Below are positions 32,294 to 39,842 of a stretch of DNA of 64,000 nt, piece after piece. Numbering within the stretch: position 1 is the stretch's first letter; each line of letters begins with the position of its first letter. The position numbers and the translations under genes were made by a program. The stretch is from JBBQWS01 sp038210415 (GTDB lineage Bacteria > Actinomycetota > Actinomycetes > Prado026): NCBI GenBank assembly GCA_038210415.1, contig JBBQWS010000001.1, positions 1 through 64,000 on the forward strand, given 5' to 3'. The notes beneath the pieces were generated by a model, which saw only the letters and a list, made by a program, of their open reading frames with translations, was not told the DNA's origin and did no database searches.

Positions 32294-33883
32294 GTGACCA
32301 AGCCCGTCGTCCTGATTGCCGAAGAGCTCTCCCCGGCCACCGTCGAGGCGCTTGGCCCCGACTTCGAGATCCGGCACTGTGACGGGGCCGACCGGTCCGT
32401 GCTGCTGCCGGCGCTGGCCGACGTCGACGCCGTGCTGATCCGCAGCGCCACGCAGATCGATTCCGAGGCCCTGGCCGCCGCGCCGCGGCTCAAGGTCGTC
32501 GCCCGGGCCGGAGTCGGCCTCGACAACGTCGACGTCCCCGCGGCGACCCAGGCCGGCGTCATGGTCGTCAACGCGCCCCAGTCCAACATCGTGTCCGCCG
32601 CCGAGCTGGCCGTCGGGCTGCTCATCGCCAGCGCCCGCCACATCGCGCCCGCGAGCGCGGCGCTGCGAGGCGGGGCCTGGAAGCGGTCGAAGTACAGCGG
32701 GGTCGAGCTGCAGGACAAGGTTCTCGGAGTGGTCGGCCTCGGCCGTATCGGCGCGCTCGTCGCCCAGCGACTGTCCGCCTTCGGCATGCGGCTCGTCGCG
32801 TACGACCCCTACGTCCAGCCGGCCCGGGCGGCGCAGATCGGCGTCAAGCTGATGAGCCTCGACGAGCTGCTCGCCGTCTCCGACTTCATCACCGTCCACC
32901 TGCCCAAGACGCCCGAGACGATCGGCCTGATCGGCGACGATGCCTTGCACAAGGTGAAGCCGACCGTGCGGATCATCAACGCGGCTCGCGGGGGCATCGT
33001 CGACGAGGCGGCGCTCGTGCGCGCGCTCGAGGAGGGCCGGGTGGCCGGCGCCGGCCTCGACGTCTACGCGAAAGAGCCCTGCACCGACAGCCCGCTCTTC
33101 GCGTTCGAGCAGGTCGTCGCGGTTCCGCACCTGGGTGCCAGCACCGCCGAGGCCCAGGAGAAGGCCGGTATCTCGGTGGCGAAGTCGGTGCGCCTGGCAC
33201 TGGCCGGCGAGCTCGTCCCCGACGCGGTCAACGTGCAGGGCGGCGTGATCGCGGAGGACGTCAAGCCGGGCCTGCCGCTGACCGAGCGGCTGGGGCGGAT
33301 CTTCACCGCGCTGGCCGGGGGAGTTGCCGCCCGGATCGACGTCGAGGTCCGCGGCGAGATCGCCGCGCTCGACGTCTCCATCCTCGAGCTGGCCGCGCTC
33401 AAGGGCGTCTTCGCCGACGTCGTCGAGGAGTCCGTGACCTACGTGAACGCCCCGCTGCTCGCCAAGGAGCGCGGTGTCGAAGTCGCGTTGAGCACCGACC
33501 TCGACAGCCCCGACCACCGCAACCTGATCACGGTACGAGGCACCCTCACCGACGGCAGCTCGGTGTCGGTCTCGGGCACCTTGGTCGGCCCGAAGCGGAT
33601 CGAGAAGCTCGTCGAGGTCGACGGGTTCGACATCGACCTGGTGCCGAGCGACCACCTGGTGTTCTTCCGCTACCACGACAAACCCGGCGTCGTCGGATCG
33701 GTCGGCCACCTGTTGGGCACCGCGGGGATCAACATCGGCGGTATGCAGGTGAGCCGTGACGAGCGCGGCGGGCACGCCTTGATGGCCTTGACCGTCGACA
33801 CCGCGGTCTCGCCCGACATCCTCGCCGGCATCGTCGCCGCGATCGACGCGCACTCCGGCCGCACCGTCGACCTCGACGGCTGA
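32294..33883 (+). CDS. serA: D-3-phosphoglycerate dehydrogenase
   Basis: A 529-residue type I (long) enzyme making the first step of serine synthesis from 3-phosphoglycerate. It has the NAD motif VVGLGRIGALVAQRLSAFGM, the catalytic region RIINAARGGIVDEAAL, and HLGASTAEAQEKAG with the catalytic His. An intervening (ASB) domain follows at about 320-450. A C-terminal ACT domain (FFRYHDKPGVVGSVGHLLGT) likely senses serine. GTG 32294 starts VTKPVVLIAEELSPATVEAL. The CRP-type site lies 70 nt upstream, and a hairpin follows the stop. Confidence 0.95.
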   Translation: MTKPVVLIAEELSPATVEALGPDFEIRHCDGADRSVLLPALADVDAVLIRSATQIDSEALAAAPRLKVVARAGVGLDNVDVPAATQAGVMVVNAPQSNIVSAAELAVGLLIASARHIAPASAALRGGAWKRSKYSGVELQDKVLGVVGLGRIGALVAQRLSAFGMRLVAYDPYVQPARAAQIGVKLMSLDELLAVSDFITVHLPKTPETIGLIGDDALHKVKPTVRIINAARGGIVDEAALVRALEEGRVAGAGLDVYAKEPCTDSPLFAFEQVVAVPHLGASTAEAQEKAGISVAKSVRLALAGELVPDAVNVQGGVIAEDVKPGLPLTERLGRIFTALAGGVAARIDVEVRGEIAALDVSILELAALKGVFADVVEESVTYVNAPLLAKERGVEVALSTDLDSPDHRNLITVRGTLTDGSSVSVSGTLVGPKRIEKLVEVDGFDIDLVPSDHLVFFRYHDKPGVVGSVGHLLGTAGINIGGMQVSRDERGGHALMALTVDTAVSPDILAGIVAAIDAHSGRTVDLDG

Positions 33884-33920
33884 CTCGACGGCCGACTCGA
33901 CGGCCGCCGTGAGGCCGCTC

Positions 33921-33953
33921 ACCCGTCCGTCTCAGAGCGCGAGACGGACGGGT
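33921..33953. terminator. Strong hairpin between serA and leuB
   Basis: ACCCGTCCGTCTC at 33921-33933 pairs perfectly with GAGACGGACGGGT at 33941-33953 around a 7-nt loop. There is no U-tract. It can end serA transcription, and its inner GTCTC/GAGAC could also be an operator for leuB, whose -10 candidate starts 20 nt later. Confidence 0.6.
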
Positions 33954-33973
33954 CAGAAGGCGAGACGCGGTCG

Positions 33974-33979
33974 TACCCT
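33974..33979 (+). promoter_or_regulatory. Candidate -10 element TACCCT of leuB
   Basis: TACCCT ends 7 nt before ATG 33987, predicting a leaderless leuB mRNA. Confidence 0.45.
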
Positions 33980-33986
33980 CGCAGGT

Positions 33987-35039
33987 ATGACCCGCACTCT
34001 TCGACTCGCAGTAGTGGCCGGCGACGGCATCGGCCCTGAGGTCGTCGCCGAAGGGCTCAAGGTGCTTCGGGCCGTGGCGCCGGGCGCCGGTTTCGGGTTG
34101 GCGACGACCGAGTTCGACCTGGGCGCGCGGCGCTACCTCGCCACGGGTGACACGCTGCCGGACGCCGACCTGGCCGCCCTGCGGACCCACGACGCGATCC
34201 TGCTCGGCGCCATCGGCGACCCCAGCGTGCCCAGCGGGGTCCTGGAACGCGGCCTGCTGCTCCGGCTGCGGTTCGAGCTCGACCACCACGTGAACCTGAG
34301 ACCGGTCCGGCTGCTTCCCGGAGCGCCGACCCCGCTCGCCGGGGTGACGCCGGAGCAGATCGACATCGTCGTCGTACGCGAGGGGACCGAAGGCCCGTAC
34401 GCCGGCTCCGGCGGCTTCCTGCGTCGCGGCACGCCGCACGAGGTCGCCACCGAGGAGAGCCTCAACACCCGCTACGGCGTGGAGCGCGTCGTGCGTGACG
34501 CGTTCGCCCGGGCCGCGTCGCGACCGCGCCGCCACATCACCTTGGTGCACAAGAACAACGTGCTGACCCACGCCGGCGACCTCTGGACCCGCACCTTCGA
34601 CGAGGTGGCGACGGAGTTCCCCGGGGTCACCACCGCCTACCTGCACGTCGACGCGGCCACGATGTTCTTCGTGAACGACCCGCAGCGGTTCGACGTCGTG
34701 GTCACCGACAACCTGTTCGGCGACATCATCACCGACCTCGGGGCGGCGATCGCCGGTGGCATCGGGCTCGCCGCCAGCGGCAACCTCGACGTGAGCGGTG
34801 CCAACCCGAGCATGTTCGAGCCGGTGCACGGCTCGGCCCCCGACATCGCCGGCACCGGCCAGGCCGACCCGACGGCCACCGTGCTGTCCGTGGCGATGCT
34901 GCTGGCCCACCTGGGCTACAGCGGGGCGGCGGCGCGGATCGACTCCGCGGTCGCTGCTGACATCCTGGCCCGGGTCGAGGCGCCGCAGCGGACGACCAGT
35001 GCCATCGGGGACGCACTCGCGGCGCTCGCCTCGGGCTGA
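33987..35039 (+). CDS. leuB: 3-isopropylmalate dehydrogenase
   Basis: A 350-residue NAD-dependent beta-decarboxylating dehydrogenase. It opens MTRTLRLAVVAGDGIGPEVV. Family motifs are LLLRLRFELDHHVNLRPVRL, VVVREGTEGPYAG, and the metal-site signature NLFGDIITDLGAAIAGGIGL. EPVHGSAPDIAGTGQADPTA holds the NAD loop. It serves leucine synthesis and, with CimA and LeuCD, the citramalate branch to isoleucine. ATG 33987 is used because the family starts there; the in-frame extension to 33909 covers the hairpin and promoter. Confidence 0.96.
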   Translation: MTRTLRLAVVAGDGIGPEVVAEGLKVLRAVAPGAGFGLATTEFDLGARRYLATGDTLPDADLAALRTHDAILLGAIGDPSVPSGVLERGLLLRLRFELDHHVNLRPVRLLPGAPTPLAGVTPEQIDIVVVREGTEGPYAGSGGFLRRGTPHEVATEESLNTRYGVERVVRDAFARAASRPRRHITLVHKNNVLTHAGDLWTRTFDEVATEFPGVTTAYLHVDAATMFFVNDPQRFDVVVTDNLFGDIITDLGAAIAGGIGLAASGNLDVSGANPSMFEPVHGSAPDIAGTGQADPTATVLSVAMLLAHLGYSGAAARIDSAVAADILARVEAPQRTTSAIGDALAALASG

Positions 35040-35067
35040 CCACTCGCGGCTCGCACTTCGGCCTGGC

Positions 35068-35073
35068 TAGTCT
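35068..35073 (+). promoter_or_regulatory. Candidate -10 element TAGTCT of ilvE
   Basis: TAGTCT is followed by GGAGGA and ATG 35080. The 6-nt spacing suggests a leaderless mRNA; if transcription starts upstream, GGAGGA could act as a very close ribosome site. Confidence 0.4.
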
Positions 35074-35079
35074 GGAGGA

Positions 35080-36189
35080 ATGACCATGCCCGACCTGATC
35101 GCGCTGAAGCCCACCGGTTCGCCGCTCGCGGACGCGGACCGTTTGGCGCAGGTGGCGAACCCCGGCTTCGGCCGCTTCTTCACCGATCACATGGTCAGCA
35201 TCGGGTGGGATGCAGGCCGCGGCTGGCACGACGCCGAGCTGGTGCCGTACGCCCCGGTGTCGCTCGACCCGGCCACCATGGTGCTGCACTACGGCCAGTC
35301 GATCTTCGAGGGGCTCAAGGCGTACGTCCAGCCCGACGGTTCGATCGCCACGTTCCGACCGACCGAGAACGCGCGCCGGTTCCAGCGGTCGGCGCGCCGC
35401 ATGGCCATGCCCGAGCTGCCCGAGGAGCTGTTCCTCGCCTCGATCGAGGCCTTGGTCTCGCAGGACCGCGCCTGGGTGCCTGGCGAGCCGGAGCACAGCC
35501 TCTACCTGCGGCCGTTCATGTTCTCGACCGAGGTCGGGCTCGGCGTCCGACCGGCGGCCTCGTACCTCTACCTGCTGATCGCCGGGCCGGCCGGCGCGTA
35601 CTTCCCCCGAGGCCTCAAGCCGGTCACCGTGTGGCTGTCGACCGAGTACACCCGGGCGGCGCCGGGCGGTACGGGCGCGGCCAAGTTTGCCGGAAACTAC
35701 GCGGCCTCGCTGATCGCGCAGGCGCAGGCCGCCGAGCAGGGCTGCGACCAGGTGGTGTGGCTCGACGCCGTCGAGCACCGCTGGGTGGAGGAGATGGGCG
35801 GTATGAACCTCTGCTTCGTCTACGGCTCGGGCGACTCCGCCCGCATCGTCACCCCCGAGCTCACCGGCACGCTGCTGCCCGGCGTCACCCGTGACTCGCT
35901 GCTCACCCTGGCCGCTGACCTCGGCTACGGCGCCGAGGAGGGGCGGATCTCCACCGACGCCTGGCGTGAGGGCAATGCCTCGGGCGAGATCACCGAGGTG
36001 TTCGCCTGCGGCACGGCTGCCGTGATCACGCCGGTCGGTGCCGTGAAGTCTGCGGAGCGCTCCTGGACGGTCGGCGACGGCGGTACGGGGCCTGTCACGG
36101 CTCGGCTGCGGGCGGCCCTGCTCGACATCCAGACCGGACACGGAGCCGACCCACACGGTTGGCGACATCGTTTGGTCGCCGGGCGGTAG
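35080..36189 (+). CDS. ilvE: Branched-chain amino acid aminotransferase
   Basis: A 369-residue fold-type IV PLP enzyme that makes valine, leucine and isoleucine from their keto acids. HYGQSIFEGLKAYVQPDGSI is the family opening. The PLP lysine is in GGTGAAKFAGNYAASLIAQA. WVEEMGGMNLCFVYG and TEVFACGTAAVITPVG are the conserved substrate and cofactor loops. It follows leuB by 40 nt. A GC hairpin at 36286-36311 lies after its stop. Confidence 0.95.
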   Translation: MTMPDLIALKPTGSPLADADRLAQVANPGFGRFFTDHMVSIGWDAGRGWHDAELVPYAPVSLDPATMVLHYGQSIFEGLKAYVQPDGSIATFRPTENARRFQRSARRMAMPELPEELFLASIEALVSQDRAWVPGEPEHSLYLRPFMFSTEVGLGVRPAASYLYLLIAGPAGAYFPRGLKPVTVWLSTEYTRAAPGGTGAAKFAGNYAASLIAQAQAAEQGCDQVVWLDAVEHRWVEEMGGMNLCFVYGSGDSARIVTPELTGTLLPGVTRDSLLTLAADLGYGAEEGRISTDAWREGNASGEITEVFACGTAAVITPVGAVKSAERSWTVGDGGTGPVTARLRAALLDIQTGHGADPHGWRHRLVAGR

Positions 36190-36285
36190 CGCTTCGCGGC
36201 GTGATGGGTCTCACGTCTCGAACGGCGAATTCGGTTGGCTTGTCCCCGCGGAGGGATGAGACGATCGGGGCTCACCGTACGAGAC

Positions 36286-36316
36286 AGATCCGCGCCCTTG
36301 GGTGCGGGTCTTCTTC
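36286..36316 (+). terminator. Hairpin upstream of the PQ-loop gene
   Basis: AGATCCGCGCCC (36286-36297) can pair with GGGTGCGGGTCT (36300-36311) over 11-12 bp with two G-U pairs, followed by TCTTCG. It could terminate ilvE transcripts or act as an attenuator in the 161-nt leader of the next gene. GTCTCACGTCTCG and two GAGAC copies lie in the same leader (36208-36285). Confidence 0.45.
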
Positions 36317-36350
36317 GTGTGGCCCACCTGATCCAGAAGAGGTACCTCGC

Positions 36351-36998
36351 GTGTCCGCGCGTCTGTTCGGCCTGTCCACCATCGACCTGCTCGGTCTGCT
36401 GAGCGTGATCCTCGCTGCCTGGTTCGCCCTGCCGCAGCTGCTCCGGCTGCGGAGCACCGGTAGCGCGGCGGGTGTCAGCGTCGACTCGCTGGCCAACAGC
36501 CTGATCAGTCTCGTCGGCTGGACCGCGTACGGCATCGGACACACCAAGCCCTGGGTCATCGTCGCGTCCGCGGTGGGCATCCCGGCGACCGCGGCGACCC
36601 TCGTCCTCGCGATGCGGCTGGGGAACCGCATGTCGCTGACGGCCCCGGGCAGCTGGGCGACCTTGCTGGTGCTGACGGCGATCGTCGACCAGGTGTTCGG
36701 GCTTGCGCTGATCGACGTCGTGCTCGGCTGCTCGATCCTGTGGTTCGTCGCGCCGGCGGCGACCACGGCATGGCGTTCCCCGGACGTTTCCGGCCTGTCC
36801 CCGCAGACGTGGGTCGTGCTCGCGCTCGAGGCGTCGGTGTTCGGTGTCTACGGCCTCGGCGCGCACGTCTTCGCCGACCAGGTCTACGCGGTCACCTCGA
36901 TCTCGGGTGCCGCCCTCGTGCTCTCCCGGATCTACGTGTTCCCGCCGCGCGCGTCCGTCGTGCCCGGCGTGGACCACGACGCGCTGCCGGCGCGCTAG
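36351..36998 (+). CDS. PQ-loop repeat (SWEET/SemiSWEET-like) membrane protein
   Basis: A 215-residue integral membrane protein with about seven hydrophobic segments. Two PQ-loop-like repeats are visible: WFALPQLLRLRSTGSAAGVS followed by LANSLISLVGWTAYGIG, and WFVAPAATTAWRSPDVSGLS followed by VVLALEASVFGVYGLG. Such proteins carry sugars or amino acids, or act as small-molecule transporters of unknown substrate. GTG 36351 has AGAGG 8 nt upstream, while the frame open back to 36159 has no conserved sequence. Its position between ilvE and cimA makes a branched-chain amino acid role conceivable, but that is inference. The cimA leader promoter overlaps its stop. Confidence 0.75.
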   Translation: MSARLFGLSTIDLLGLLSVILAAWFALPQLLRLRSTGSAAGVSVDSLANSLISLVGWTAYGIGHTKPWVIVASAVGIPATAATLVLAMRLGNRMSLTAPGSWATLLVLTAIVDQVFGLALIDVVLGCSILWFVAPAATTAWRSPDVSGLSPQTWVVLALEASVFGVYGLGAHVFADQVYAVTSISGAALVLSRIYVFPPRASVVPGVDHDALPAR

Positions 36999-37001
36999 GC
37001 T
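36996..37001 (+). promoter_or_regulatory. Candidate -10 element TAGGCT of the cimA leader
   Basis: TAGGCT includes the stop codon of the PQ-loop gene and ends 6 nt before GTG 37008, the start of the leader peptide. A leaderless leader transcript is predicted. Confidence 0.5.
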
Positions 37002-37007
37002 GCTGTC

Positions 37008-37034
37008 GTGCACAGCACCGCGATCATTACCTAG
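37008..37034 (+). CDS. cimA leader peptide
   Basis: An eight-residue frame reading (GTG) M-H-S-T-A-I-I-T, then TAG. Adjacent ATC and ATT isoleucine codons sit two codons before the stop, with threonine codons around them. A GC hairpin begins at the stop codon and an intrinsic terminator follows. This mirrors the ilvB leader but with isoleucine in place of the mixed Val/Leu run, fitting control of the isoleucine-specific enzyme CimA. Confidence 0.7.
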   Translation: MHSTAIIT

Positions 37035-37100
37035 CGCGCGTCGGGGCTCGTCCCCCGGCGCGCAGGCCTCCCATGTCCGTCGTGGGGGGCCTTCGTCTTT
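37034..37100 (+). terminator. Transcription attenuator of cimA
   Basis: First hairpin 37034-37063 has GCGCGC arms and an inner GGGG/CCCC stem. The second, 37064-37092, pairs AGGCCTCCCA with TGGGGGGCCT over 10 bp around a 9-nt loop, followed by TCGTCTTTCC. The pair resembles the ilvB attenuator, including the GCGCGC arms of the first hairpin placed at the leader stop. Confidence 0.7.
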
Positions 37101-37148
37101 CCCAGCCCGTACCAGTAGCCCCCGCTCGGCCCAGAAGGAGCCCTTGAC

Positions 37149-38741
37149 ATGACTGCCGTGGACGACGCCTTCCACGTGTACGACACCACCTTGCGCGACG
37201 GTGCCCAGCAGGAGGGTCTTTCGTTGTCGGTGGCGGACAAGCTGACGATCGCACGGCACCTCGACGCGATGGGGGTCGGCTTCATCGAGGGCGGCTGGCC
37301 GGGGGCGAACCCCAAGGACACCGAGTTCTTCGCCCGGGCACGTACCGAGCTCGAGCTCACCCACGCCCAGCTCACGGCGTTCGGGTCGACCCGACGGGCC
37401 GGCGCGCTGGCCGCGGACGACCCCGGAGTCGCTGCGCTGCGCGAGTCGGGTGCTCCGGTCGTCACGTTGGTGGCCAAGGCGCACGCCCGGCACGTCGAGC
37501 TGGCGCTGCGTACGACCCTTGCCGAGAACCTCGCCATGGTGAGCGACACGGTGGCCCATCTTCGGTCCGAGGGGCAGCGGGTGTTCCTCGACGCCGAGCA
37601 CTTCTTCGACGGGTACGCCGCCGACCCGGCCTACGCGCTCGAGGTCGTTCGGGTGGCAGCCGAGGCCGGTGCCGACGTCGTCGCGCTGTGCGACACCAAC
37701 GGAGGCATGTTGCCTGGCGAGCTCGCCGACGTCGTCGCCGAGGTGCTCGGGCTGTCCGGCACCCGGCTGGGGATCCACTGCCACGACGACACCGCCTGCG
37801 CGGTGGCCAACACCCTCGCCGCGGTCGATGCCGGCGTCACGCACGTGCAGGGCACCGCCAACGGGTACGGCGAGCGTTCCGGCAACGCGAACCTGTTCAG
37901 CGTCGTCGCCAACCTGCAGCTGAAGAAGGGCCGTCCGGTCGTCCCGGACTACTCGCTCCGCGACATGACCCGGATCGCGCACGCGGTGTCCGAGGTCACC
38001 AACGTGTCGCCTAACCAGCACCAGCCGTACGTCGGGCTGTCGGCGTTCGCGCACAAGGCGGGCCTGCACGCGAGCGCGGTCAAGGTCGACCCGAACCTCT
38101 ATCAGCACATCGACCCGTCGGCCGTGGGCAACGACATGCGGATGCTGGTATCCGACATGGCGGGGCGGGCCTCGATCGAGCTGAAGGGCCGCGAGCTCGG
38201 TTACGAACTCGCCGGAGACCGCGAGGGGCTGGGCCGGGTCGTCGACCGGGTCAAGCAGCTGGAGGCGCAAGGGTTCACCTTCGAGGCCGCGGACGCGTCG
38301 TTCGAGCTGCTGCTCCGCGACGAGGTCCTGGGTGGCCGGCGAAGGCACTTCACTGTCGAGTCTTGGCGCACGATCGTCGAGCAGGATGCAGAGGGGGCTG
38401 TCCGCAGCGAGGCGACGGTCAAGATCCACGCAGGGGGCGAGCGGATCGTGGCGACGGGCGAGGGCAACGGTCCGGTCAACGCACTGGACCAGGCGCTACG
38501 GCTGGCGCTCGCGCGGACCTTCCCCGAGCTCGAGCGGCTCGAGCTGGTCGACTACAAGGTGCGCATCCTCGAAGGCAGCCAAGGGACCGGCGCAGTGACG
38601 CGCGTGCTGATCGAGACGTCGGACGGCACGACCGAGTGGGACACCGTCGGCGTGCACGAGAATGTCATCGCGGCTTCGTGGATGGCGATCGAGGATGCGG
38701 TGGCGTACGGCCTGATCCGGGCCGGCCGCGACGCCGACTAA
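37149..38741 (+). CDS. cimA: Citramalate synthase
   Basis: A 530-residue member of the 2-isopropylmalate/homocitrate synthase superfamily, of the CimA (TIGR00977-like) type. It opens FHVYDTTLRDGAQQEGLSLS (metal and catalytic residues). Other motifs are VALCDTNGGMLPGELADVV, LGIHCHDDTACAVANTLAAV and the signature NGYGERSGNANLF. The C-terminal LeuA dimer-type regulatory domain starts near residue 410. It makes citramalate from pyruvate and acetyl-CoA, the threonine-independent entry to isoleucine. AGAAGGAG lies upstream of the ATG. The leader with Ile codons supports the isoleucine assignment over leuA. Confidence 0.88.
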   Translation: MTAVDDAFHVYDTTLRDGAQQEGLSLSVADKLTIARHLDAMGVGFIEGGWPGANPKDTEFFARARTELELTHAQLTAFGSTRRAGALAADDPGVAALRESGAPVVTLVAKAHARHVELALRTTLAENLAMVSDTVAHLRSEGQRVFLDAEHFFDGYAADPAYALEVVRVAAEAGADVVALCDTNGGMLPGELADVVAEVLGLSGTRLGIHCHDDTACAVANTLAAVDAGVTHVQGTANGYGERSGNANLFSVVANLQLKKGRPVVPDYSLRDMTRIAHAVSEVTNVSPNQHQPYVGLSAFAHKAGLHASAVKVDPNLYQHIDPSAVGNDMRMLVSDMAGRASIELKGRELGYELAGDREGLGRVVDRVKQLEAQGFTFEAADASFELLLRDEVLGGRRRHFTVESWRTIVEQDAEGAVRSEATVKIHAGGERIVATGEGNGPVNALDQALRLALARTFPELERLELVDYKVRILEGSQGTGAVTRVLIETSDGTTEWDTVGVHENVIAASWMAIEDAVAYGLIRAGRDAD

Positions 38742-38793
38742 CCCCACGCCACCACTTCCACCCACCCCCTCACCCACCCCCTCACCCACCCAC

Positions 38794-38926
38794 CCCCTTC
38801 CGCCACAAGGGTCCCTTCTCGCCACTAGACCGCGGTTTCTCGCCCCTCACGCAGCAGGGGCAGCTCGCGTGAGGGGCGCACGAGCTCGACCTAGTGGCGA
38901 GAGGGGACCCTTGTCGGCGGAAGGGG
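38794..38926. repeat. Long inverted-repeat element, copy 2, between cimA and a convergent gene
   Basis: Left arm 38794-38828 and right arm 38891-38926 match inverted over 35-36 bp with one mismatch and one inserted base. The arm shares CCGCCACAAGGGTCCC and GCCACTAG with copy 1, but the 5 bp between (TTCTC) differ and are matched by changes in the other arm. The loop holds a perfect 12-bp inner hairpin, CGCCCCTCACGC at 38841-38852 with its complement at 38867-38878. A C-rich tract precedes and a G-rich tract follows, as in copy 1. Confidence 0.75.
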
Positions 38927-39817
38927 TGGGGTGAGGGGACCGGCGGAAGCGGGGGCGGCGCAGGCGGCGAGGAGGGCGGTACGGATCGGAGCGGCCCGTT
39001 CGGCGAAGGCCCGCTGCGCCGCGGCGTACTCGGCCCGGCCCTCGGCGGTCTCGACCAGCACCGGGCGGTAGCCGAGCGCCGAGAGGTCGTACGGGCTGGC
39101 CCGCATGTCGAGCGAGCGGACGTCGCGCGCCAGCAGGAACGCGTCGGCGACGAGCTCGGACGGCACGAGCGGGAGCAGCTGGTACGCCCACTTGTACAGG
39201 TCCATCGTGGCGTGCAGACAGCCCGGCTGCTCGAGGTCGGGCTGGCTGGCTCGGGTCGGTTGCAGCGCGTTCAGCGGACGGGCCGCGGGAGCGAAGAACC
39301 GGAACGCGTCGAAGTGGCTGCACCGCACGCCGAGCTCGTCGACGACGGCTGCCGTCTGCTCGGGGCTCAGTCGCAACGGCCACGCCTCGTGCCGTACGTC
39401 GCCTTGGGCGAGCCCGTAGACCATTGCCCACTCGTGCATGCCGAAGCAGCCGAGCTGGGCGGTCCTAACGCTGGTGTTGCGCAGCAAGGTGGTGATGGCC
39501 GGGAACCGCGCGCCCAGCTTCGAGACGACCGCAGCCTCGTCCACCAGGGCCCCGCCGTCGTCCTGGTAGCCGAACCAGCCCAGCCGGCTCGCCGCGCCCG
39601 GCCCCAGGAGCCGGACACCGGCCCCGGGGTGCCACCGCAGCAGGTGGCTCGGGCGCAGCTGGTAGTAGTCGAACAGGAAGTCCTCGACCGGGTGCCGCTG
39701 CCCGCGGGACCTTCGGGCGAGGACCGGATCGACGTACGGTCGGAGTCGCGCGACGTGCGCGTCGCTGCGAGCCTGCCAATCCCGCTCGTCCAGGGTCGTG
39801 CGGACGATGGACGGCAT
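38891..39817 (-). CDS. Conserved actinobacterial protein of unknown function
   Basis: A 308-residue soluble protein starting MPSIVRTTLDERDWQARSDA. Conserved-looking stretches include HPVEDFLFDYYQLRPSHLLR, LGWFGYQDDGG, GCFGMHEWAMVYG and GCLHATMDLYKWAYQLLPLV. Relatives are widespread in actinobacteria and are often labelled 3-methyladenine DNA glycosylase in databases; I see no glycosylase motif and do not support that name. Its stop codon, TAG at 38893-38891, is supplied by the inverted-repeat element, so the last residues (about PPLPPTRVPSRH) are encoded by repeat DNA. ATG 39817 has a -10 candidate 7 nt upstream. Confidence 0.75.
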   Translation of the reverse strand: MPSIVRTTLDERDWQARSDAHVARLRPYVDPVLARRSRGQRHPVEDFLFDYYQLRPSHLLRWHPGAGVRLLGPGAASRLGWFGYQDDGGALVDEAAVVSKLGARFPAITTLLRNTSVRTAQLGCFGMHEWAMVYGLAQGDVRHEAWPLRLSPEQTAAVVDELGVRCSHFDAFRFFAPAARPLNALQPTRASQPDLEQPGCLHATMDLYKWAYQLLPLVPSELVADAFLLARDVRSLDMRASPYDLSALGYRPVLVETAEGRAEYAAAQRAFAERAAPIRTALLAACAAPASAGPLTPPLPPTRVPSRH

Positions 39818-39824
39818 GGGGCAA

Positions 39825-39834
39825 AGGGTAACGT
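39825..39834. promoter_or_regulatory. Overlapping divergent -10 elements
   Basis: On the plus strand TAACGT (39829-39834) lies 8 nt before GTG 39843. On the minus strand TACCCT (39830-39825) lies 7 nt before ATG 39817. The two hexamers share the TA step at 39829-39830, so polymerase could bind for only one direction at a time. Both genes would be leaderless. Confidence 0.5.
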
Positions 39835-39842
39835 TGGCCCTC

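Noticed and set aside
38891..39817. 3-methyladenine DNA glycosylase as the name of the conserved gene
   Set aside because: No glycosylase motif could be seen; left as unknown function.
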